Shown here: positions 35,301 through 36,720 of the stretch, piece by piece
Layout of the letters: the number at the start of each line of letters is the position of its first letter
Position numbering within the stretch: the stretch's first letter is position 1
NCBI GenBank assembly: GCA_014240055.1
Contig: JAAZXP010000007.1
Location: 1 to 36,720 of the forward strand
DNA length: 36,720 bases
From: Methanobacteriota archaeon
Lineage (GTDB): Archaea > Thermoplasmatota > Poseidoniia > MGIII > CG-Epi1
Direction of reading: 5' to 3'
Made by a program: the position numbers and the translations under genes
The notes under the pieces: generated by a model
Database searches by the model: none
The model's input: only the letters and a program-made list of their open reading frames with translations
Told to the model about the DNA's origin: nothing

Positions 35301-36472
35301 CAAATGTAGATGTTGAAGTCAAACAAGATAATTTAGTTGTTTATTCATCAACATATTTCAGCGGCGACGATCCTAAGACAAATACCACTGGTCAAATTTC
35401 GACCTTCCTAGTGGCTACTTCTCAATACAATGGAAGTTCAACACCAACTGCAGTTACTACTACAATTACTGCACGTTATTCGGATTGGATTTCTTCAAGT
35501 GCTTACAACATAAATAATGCAGTATCTCTAAATGTAGCTGATTTCAGAGTTCAAAATCAAGATTCCGAAATAATGTATTATTCGATTGGTGGGGCAATTA
35601 ATGCAGCTAATACTGGCGATACACTTTCAATTTGGAAAGGTACTTACTATGAAAACATTATTATAACTAAAGAGATAACTCTTGTAGGAAATGGAACCTC
35701 TCAAACAATAATCAATGGTAGTTTATCAGGTACTGTTGTTACGGTTGATGCTGATGAAGTGGTAATCGATAATTTAGCGATTATTTCTAGTGGTTCTGAT
35801 GGGTTTGGTTTATTAGTTTCAGAGGGAGATGGAGAATATAAGAATCTAAAACTATCTTATAACAATGTATCTTATTCTTCAATTGGTGACTTTAATGAGT
35901 TGTCATCCAGTGTTATAACGAATAGCAATTTTGGAGTTATAATAAATGGAGATAATAACGTAGTTACTCAGAATACTTTTTCAGATAATCAATACTCAAT
36001 ACACTTTGCTTATACTTCAGAAGATAGTAGGGCAGACAACAATGAAATTACTGATGGGACTCATGCAGGTATTTCTTTGCATGGTACTGAAGAAATAACT
36101 ATTAGAGATAATTATATTCACAATAACTCGGGATACGGTATCCGATTGACAGGCTCTGCTGAAGAGAACATCATTTTCAATAATGATTTAGATTATAACT
36201 CTCTTTACTCAATATATATTTATGAATCTGGAAACAATTCAATACATAATAATACCTTCAAGTCAAACGATGATGGTCCAGTTTTCATAGAGAATTCTTA
36301 CAATAATATTGTACAAGATAATGCTTTCAATGCTAATGATGATTATTTGACCATTGATGGTGGAGGTCAAAATAGTATATTGTTTAACACATTTGCAGAA
36401 AGTGGTATACTTCTTCAAAATGCTAATAACCAAATTATTACAGGGAATACAATAACCGATGCTTCAGCCTGA
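23357..36472 (+). CDS. Giant secreted multi-domain right-handed beta-helix protein (4371 aa)
   Basis: Roughly 470-kDa exported protein. Residues 1-31 are a signal peptide (hydrophobic ASVLLLMAFLFVVFVA, cleavage near SEA). The body alternates NosD/CASH-like beta-helix blocks, with ladders of NNTI, DNxxYGIYL and NSIIxxN turns, and linker domains. Blocks: 33-543, 1092-1404, 1533-2314, 2443-2725, 2854-3155, 3285-3577, 3700-3951 and 4073-4371. Linkers: 544-1091, 1405-1532, 2315-2442, 2726-2853, 3156-3284, 3578-3699 and 3952-4072. LamG-like domains lie at about 95-307 and 795-1002, and a MAM-like domain at about 570-735. N-x-S/T sequons are abundant. There is no catalytic motif, sortase-type signal or C-terminal TM. 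Likely a surface or released adhesin or polysaccharide-binding protein; a carbohydrate-active role is possible because beta-helices are common there. TTG start with Shine-Dalgarno AAGGTG; the next ATG would cut the signal peptide. Confidence 0.93.
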   Translation: MIDKNNRIVNASVLLLMAFLFVVFVADDSEAATYKVDSLGGSDYTNITQAVENASAGDTINIASRNYFDAVDVDKRLTIIGGNYGVSLNNLYNYCYENDLIGYYTFDNSGTYVSDRVWCESNYGYLSGAVRTPGFTGDYSVDFDGDDDYLAIDHDSVYNVSKVSISSWINIDDNNTDTRTIFSNYQEGSTRHGYETFVNADANFGFQFGFGSSSGSCHSDTEITENNWTLVTATYDGSNIKLYINDELDKTCGYAQGISDSDGKQIFGSSDHDSDSTYDNFFDGTIDELLIWKKALGQTDVENIYWGGNAKPRINASEGSYAIRLTVDNSVVRNIEVAFTGPDIGESSGDAGLVIQGTDGDPITGVTISDVISKYDRNGLRVSNAKDIFINSFSSQGCDTGNGLKTGVTLYNVTSSEMWNGHVQCAETAGYLFTSGSNNNIFNTIQAYSCKVGFKVISNGNYFNNTYLGNNDDVGILFYGSDNNQINDGNYYSNKYAIGFTRGAENNRIKNLNFDDNDDYDIHHGYDSNTTRNGWNNILIDTEFEDLSIDSNSRLLEKTLIETTITDNGTYAWNRVNKTLDSDRRAYSGTNSFWAGNSDEDEYFRNWNVTFKMSSDISLPSGGLDESRILEIRTWYKTEENFDGGRVYITKDQESTWNLLTPLGGYDSLMNDGSDCDNNEKAFTGDKSSSDWQNKKFNLSGYRGEDVRIKFVFCSDSGTEMEGWYIDNVKIYKDVDSTNVAYFDDFERLGHRWVDARGWVHEGNPEYDGKKDADIIIIEDTSSETLVNKSINKDMKIHLKLDESGTSSAYDSLAGQYWYRAGNTNYVSGLYGNAANYDGSGDSHYSSYDYISTSPYRFDELTVSSWVNFDSFPSSSTDYDTVVAMDREGQFRLQVNSSGNPVAYGYFYSPSGEKRAIGDDALVTGVWYHLAATWSETTDDIKLYVNGTLVKTYSFSETTPYLRTLSSYMYIGRDYNGHYMDGKVDNVQIWQEDFSARNIKAIYEHPINGPVLYSTKHYGGSDSKTDSEGKLDDIYVTTKIYDGSSSGSVVDTYIGIRYGDWTREIAKATITDSKLEAKVFDFRVYNRNKDNLYYSLSSAVSGASSGNTLELWPGKYKENIEVTTKIAILGAGTTRTIIDARYRGPALKFTNYQTDYSSVKNLRVTHSSNQSSSCQSSAQYGGAIYSYYSDFLTIDNVHFFETYIGYMSCYANDNTIKNSVFDRGSISSYHSGIYSYGGINYDIRNNVITKYSYGLYLYYNNYGSHFFNNSIHNNTNYGIYLYYSGHSSYASDPLIFEKNSLVDNNYGFYRGDTSSNYGRYIQFKDNLVKSNSNYGIYCYYYCQDWKVENNTFDGDDDQTYGWYTYRYQYRTEFGNNTFRDHTSKDIYLQYCGTGTNANKFFYNTYSTITVSSGCQVDIYNNLNVKTVEEDSDAFSNVEIEIKDSSKTYYETSQWGGSDSLTDSNGFISSSMLIRSGYYASSSTLTDNNITVNLAYGVRAKSTWINFDTDTTKAVTVPDAFRLGVVKNTNTSTIYTSFSSAVNAASTNNVLNIWAWTYNENFVINKGITIIGNSTASSIINGGTGDYAIEVKSNGVTIKNLTLNGASDSLLYAGNYNNLEVENVVMGSSSSNYGIYFDRTSDTTITSVTVNDTDRKSVYIDDGDTITFKNSYFMNSSSSHGFEISDSEDIILDNVFIYNAGYDGSSAYGLYVSGSDKVTIKGTTKVGSSKSYELYATSSTNLKIYNSTFTGKNLALIEDSDSFLVENSVFKDTSSGDNGVYIKNTDSGIFKFNTITNSASDGTSDFGSIYLTSSSSNQILNNTVTNSGRSGIHLKSSSNDNKIYGNTVSSSNLHGLYVQSSDNTLVRNNSFSSSSIYGIKISSSDNVVIDNNTLDSNSNYGIYLSSSDTGIIKTNTISDNQGGIYITGSDDVIISSNTIDDHSLYGAYLADSKRVKIKKNVIKNSQSDALVLSSSCDNAYIDNNTIKNNGLTSSGRAVKLYEVDNSVLYNNSIESNEYTGMSIVASNNNKIIQNIVKGNGKYGISVSNDFTKSANNTIKSNTINDNEDHGIYNLGIYTKIINNTIKYNEKDGINIQSAGARTSIEQNTITDNEDNAISILANYVVIKLNTIDGATSDSAINGLNSKSISITNNTIEGGLQGIKISNGTNSFIYNNTITSNSETGIYLLGGSHSSEIKLNTVKDNEDVGIHVLSSDLVVVKNNIIEDNNGYGIYGFNSKLLEFQINTIKDNDGGVKFSNCDYCNLTSLTISDNGGRGIWFLSGSDNNYIKHVTSSSNSIKDVYIQDSNHNTAFNFTFSTISLNTNATLTITSNLEIVFQDGGGDPFEGIDFALLTAGVKVYSTPFYGGSDAVSDSNGEAGATFSLNYRIYNGSSTPDTISNIIKYHYGVRSKEKSIDMSTSHTETVSVPSYWVKGLVRNTDSSTDYYKIQDAIDNASSGDTLHIWAWKYSENVEVDESITIIGNGTGNTTLNATSSGKGFDITSDDVTIRNINVEGCGSTDSYNGFQLSGDDITIENVIVKTCYRGAAIGGSGAWIGNSTFSNNSNNGIEVFIGDTSTTAVKIYKNTLWWNGNHGIRSLEDDVIISANNIRNNTENGIYLSGAEDAVISDNIIVDNKDNIDIYSDSARTLIKNNLVSSATSYGMRIDGTASNNIIIEGNTVQNNGVDGIYIKHSDYFYLGNNTISGSGTFDLRFSATTIGNSAKNTTFSTISVHSNAYFAIYNDLTLKFMQNATVGFDELDVKLVSDSSTKYATSYYGGSDSKTNTNGLISTNFTLKFRIYDGTSTPDEATTTLYYHYGVRAKAYNLNMTTSHTETVSVPSYWKDGLVENLDSGLKSASIQDAIDNASSGDTLKLWSWNYVESDIEINERVTIIGNSSGTVSISANWENSVFNIQTNTITLKNLTLKRSSNSTDEACIKTTVGTGILIDNVLMNNCGIGILVKTSNVVISNVTIEDSVTDGIVVKNTASNVRIENSTIKRSGDDGVQLESNVYLYNNTISSNTNRGIYVISGSDYAKIRYNTIDDNDEQGVYVFGVHHVEIRNNVIEDNENYGIQLKDANFTQIRDNTVDDNDGGLRTESTYNCNITGSTFKNNNGKGIWFTTTSNGNNIRDTVATGSSSNDIELDDSKKNTGFNFTFGSGSIDVDSDSDFRVMNTLNIKFTNGSEAFAGVDLELFNYDTIVYATPFYSGNDAVSSATGFISGELTVAYEIYNGSSTTEDVDTTLKYHYGVRGKSIDVDTGTSHTEIVDVPSYWTKGLVRNTDTSTDYYKIQYAIDNASAGDTLNIWAWTYYENIEISKELTVIGNGTGDTTINGSFIDNTIKITASDVELSYFTVIGGGNSTNTKSGIHLSGSDIKLSNLVIDYGYQGLYTSGSSNTVSYTIIKNQDRDGLLVQGTTFTLMNSTISDNGYHGLYFNTGGSGSFIYNNTIENSGGRGVYISQSSNIRISFNTITDSSGNDASDSGAGIWIEGYLSQNIRILNNTIKDNKHGIHSWSGGQGPSDISVIGNQISDNEKYGIKITKNSTHWKLWNNTITDNDEYDISFSDTGSDNNYAVNTEFDTIYVNFGSSLTIREYLVLDVNDASGANMSGIDIKVMEDDVQKYATDYFGGSDPKTDSSGTIATFLINSMKYDGSSTPTTIPTYVTARNHDWVETFTSDPSSTVDITVPDLRVQNIRTGTLTYHIQTSIDAAEEGDTVRAWNGTYYENIDITEELALKGNGTSTIINGNSGNAIEVSEDSVTITDIQIVSSENGIYLNGIDDLRVYNIKFVNNEHGLYVEDSTNLVLNNSIFDVDDYGVYFTGTSGSIVRDNSFRNGTDAGNYCIYQSESDSNGNTQIIGNTFNDCYTAWKSSSNANTFRDNTLKDNQYGVLLAGTASHDNLIKDNTFDDSDTAIYIYNTAHDNIIFENSFDDSDDYDIKLSDSYDTVSYNNTFSSISVASDSNMWIKVYLDLTVSDNASNAFSNVDVEVKQDNLVVYSSTYFSGDDPKTNTTGQISTFLVATSQYNGSSTPTAVTTTITARYSDWISSSAYNINNAVSLNVADFRVQNQDSEIMYYSIGGAINAANTGDTLSIWKGTYYENIIITKEITLVGNGTSQTIINGSLSGTVVTVDADEVVIDNLAIISSGSDGFGLLVSEGDGEYKNLKLSYNNVSYSSIGDFNELSSSVITNSNFGVIINGDNNVVTQNTFSDNQYSIHFAYTSEDSRADNNEITDGTHAGISLHGTEEITIRDNYIHNNSGYGIRLTGSAEENIIFNNDLDYNSLYSIYIYESGNNSIHNNTFKSNDDGPVFIENSYNNIVQDNAFNANDDYLTIDGGGQNSILFNTFAESGILLQNANNQIITGNTITDASA
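23639..24277 (+). other. LamG/concanavalin-like domain nested in beta-helix 1
   Basis: Residues about 95-307. Seen: GYYTFDNSG, VDFDGDDDYLAI, VSISSWINIDD, NNWTLVTATYDGSNIKLYIN and FDGTIDELLIWKKALG, the standard order of strands in LamG-type jelly-roll domains, which often bind sugars with Ca2+. It interrupts the beta-helix start: RLTIIGGNYGVS lies before it and RINASEGSYAIRLTVDNS after it. These two pieces are contiguous in the other blocks. Confidence 0.8.
25064..25560 (+). other. MAM/immune-inhibitor-like domain inserted in linker 1
   Basis: Residues about 570-735. Seen: NSFWAGNSDEDEYF, ILEIRTWYKTEENFDGGRVY, KKFNLSGYRGEDVRIKFVF and the closing GWYIDNVKIYK, the typical signature of MAM-type or immune-inhibitor-A C-terminal jelly rolls found in adhesion proteins and secreted proteases. 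Boundaries are approximate. Confidence 0.6.
25739..26362 (+). other. Second LamG-like domain inserted in linker 1
   Basis: Residues about 795-1002. Seen: MKIHLKLDESGTSSAYDSL, AANYDGSGD, DELTVSSWVNFDSF, GVWYHLAATWSETTDDIKLY and MDGKVDNVQIWQEDFS. Same strand order as the first LamG domain but only distantly similar in sequence. Confidence 0.8.
27569..27952 (+). repeat. Linker 2 (residues 1405-1532), H-type
   Basis: 128 residues: YSTITVSSGCQVDIYNNLNV, DAFSNVEIEI, QWGGSDSLTDSNG, NLAYGVRAKS, VPDAFRLGVVKNTNTST, then a new beta-helix. The most divergent of the four H-type copies. Confidence 0.75.
30299..30682 (+). repeat. Linker 3 (residues 2315-2442), H-type
   Basis: 128 residues: FSTISLNTNATLTI, PFEGIDFALL, PFYGGSDAVSDSNG, YNGSSTPDT, YHYGVRSKEKSID, TSHTETVSVPSYW, GLVRNTDSST, then a beta-helix beginning DYYKIQDAIDNASSGDTL. 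Confidence 0.85.
31532..31915 (+). repeat. Linker 4 (residues 2726-2853), H-type
   Basis: 128 residues: FSTISVHSNAYFAIYNDLTL, YYGGSDSKTNTNG, YDGTSTPDE, YHYGVRAKAYNLN, TSHTETVSVPSYW, GLVENLDSG, then SIQDAIDNASSGDTL. Confidence 0.85.
32822..33208 (+). repeat. Linker 5 (residues 3156-3284), H-type
   Basis: 129 residues: FGSGSIDVDSDSDFRVMNTL, AFAGVDLELF, PFYSGNDAVSSATG, YNGSSTTED, YHYGVRGKSIDVD, TSHTEIVDVPSYW, GLVRNTDTST, then DYYKIQYAIDNASAGDTL. Confidence 0.85.
34088..34453 (+). repeat. Linker 6 (residues 3578-3699), W-type
   Basis: 122 residues: FDTIYVNFGSSLTIREYLVL, GIDIKVMEDD, YFGGSDPKTDSSG, YDGSSTPTT, TARNHDWVETF, TVPDLRVQN. Differs from the H-type by xxDW in place of HYGVR and DxRVQN in place of VPSYW...GLVRN. 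Confidence 0.85.
35210..35572 (+). repeat. Linker 7 (residues 3952-4072), W-type
   Basis: 121 residues: FSSISVASDSNMWIKVYLDL, NVDVEVKQDN, YFSGDDPKTNTTG, YNGSSTPTA, TARYSDWISSS, VADFRVQNQDSE, then a beta-helix beginning YYSIGGAINAANTGDTL. Closest relative is linker 6. Confidence 0.85.
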
Positions 36473-36568
36473 AACATATGGTACTCTGAACCTTGTGTGA
36501 GGTTCGATAATAAACTCAATATTGGAAGCTTTGATATTCTTCACTTTCAATAGTTCCGAGACTGGCCC
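36464..36568 (-). pseudogene. Possible remnant of a VOC/glyoxalase-family gene
   Basis: A 34-codon stretch open between two stops on the minus strand reads VSELLKVKNIKASNIEFIIE followed by PHTRF. The phrase FxIEPxxRF is characteristic of a VOC (glyoxalase-like) subfamily, where it is followed by GEQATMF and DPSGNALEFK. Here it is followed by seven unrelated residues and a stop lying inside the 3' end of the giant gene. It has no start and no upstream domain. It may be a coincidence; reported because it marks a possible breakpoint. Confidence 0.25.
36488..36505. repeat. Perfect inverted repeat downstream of the giant gene
   Basis: GAACCT-TGTGTG-AGGTTC: 6-bp arms, extendable by one T-G pair in RNA, six-base loop, 15 bases after the giant gene's stop codon. 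It could stabilise the 3' end of that mRNA. No oligo-T tract follows, so it is not an obvious archaeal terminator. Confidence 0.4.
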
Positions 36569-36720
36569 TTAGACAGTCTCCTTGGTATTACTTCAAGCGA
36601 AAGAAGTGTAATTCCGGAATCAATTATTTGCTTTGTTTGTTCTAAATTCCTAAAAGGATCAGCCATGTGCCCTTTTAAACTTAAATATTTTCTGGCCTCA
36701 GAAACGGTATAAAAAGATCC
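36547..36720 (-). CDS. C-terminal end of an unidentified protein, cut by the right edge
   Basis: Fifty-seven codons on the minus strand run without a stop from the window edge to TGA at 36547-36549. Readable pieces are GSFYTVSEARKYLSLKGHMA, DPFRNLEQTKQIIDSGITLL and the tail SLEVIPRRLSKGQSRNY. The charged, Ile/Leu-patterned composition looks protein-like. The piece GITLLSLEVIPRRLSKGQS faintly recalls the (M/L)xLIPRxxRAQS segment of NAD(P) transhydrogenase alpha/alanine dehydrogenase, but the alignment needs a gap and the following conserved residues are missing, so I do not assign it. Confidence 0.4.
   Translation of the reverse strand, partial: GSFYTVSEARKYLSLKGHMADPFRNLEQTKQIIDSGITLLSLEVIPRRLSKGQSRNY
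36558..36580. repeat. Second perfect inverted repeat, GAGACTG/CAGTCTC
   Basis: Seven-bp arms GAGACTG (36558-36564) and CAGTCTC (36574-36580) around a nine-base loop. It overlaps the end of the partial minus-strand reading frame at the right edge. Role unknown. Confidence 0.4.

Noticed and set aside
23357..36472. CRISPR array or recent tandem DNA repeats within the giant gene
   Set aside because: The repetition is at protein level only; DNA copies differ at many synonymous sites and there are no constant-length direct repeats with unique spacers.
36547..36720. Assignment of the right-edge fragment to NAD(P) transhydrogenase alpha
   Set aside because: Resemblance is limited to about 20 residues, needs a gap, and the expected continuation (MDALSS-type) is absent.

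Overview
The window is a gene-dense stretch of an archaeal chromosome with AT-rich DNA (about a third G+C by eye). Archaeal markers are sn-glycerol-1-phosphate dehydrogenase (ether-lipid stereochemistry), ribosomal protein eS1 (S3Ae), replication factor C small subunit, the iron-sulfur large subunit of primase, a family B DNA polymerase, TATA-box promoters about 26 nt upstream of many start codons, and a tRNA gene with encoded CCA. Glutaryl-CoA dehydrogenase, an SLC13-type transporter, an Na+/solute symporter and a very large secreted beta-helix protein suggest a planktonic heterotrophic euryarchaeon of the Marine Group II/III (Poseidoniia-like) type. That placement is inference, not proof.

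Layout. 1-929: egsA, cut by the left edge. 906-3428 (minus): an operon of eS1 carrying a C-terminal SAP domain, a 78-aa membrane protein and a sodium:solute symporter. 3515-5886 (plus): a tandem Usp protein translationally coupled to a DASS-type anion transporter. 5883-6491 (minus): a small glycine-rich membrane protein. 6588-8863 (plus): a small conserved protein overlapping an XPD-like Fe-S helicase. 8896-8972: tRNA-Thr(CGU). 8973-11277 (minus): pgk and rfcS. 11360-12526: glutaryl-CoA dehydrogenase. 12527-15952 (minus): an ABC ATPase, an ABC-2 permease and a membrane-anchored lamin-tail-domain protein. 16003-17490: priL, divergent from the ABC operon across one centrally placed TATA box. 17487-18641 (minus): a signal-peptide/TM protein with acidic, lysine-rich and zinc-ribbon segments inside the cell. 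18743-22771: a trans-sulfuration PLP enzyme, DNA polymerase B and a small membrane protein. 22758-23246 (minus): a flavin reductase-like protein. 23357-36472: one 4371-codon gene. 36473-36720: two perfect inverted repeats and the 3' end of a minus-strand reading frame cut by the right edge.

The most unusual object is the 4371-aa secreted protein. It is built from eight right-handed beta-helix blocks, mostly near 300 residues, joined by seven copies of a 121-129-residue linker domain. There are two linker subtypes. One LamG-like domain is nested inside the first beta-helix. A MAM-like plus LamG-like block of roughly 450 residues is nested inside the first linker. Its promoter has a TATA box followed by a GC-rich palindrome overlapping the predicted transcription start, which is a candidate operator.

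Expression signals follow a pattern. First genes of transcription units tend to have a TATA box centred 24-28 nt before the start codon, implying leaderless mRNAs. Downstream genes use 4-nt ATGA or TTGA overlaps or a GGAGG-type ribosome binding site. No intergenic stretch exceeds 300 bases, and I saw no CRISPR array, insertion sequence or rRNA.
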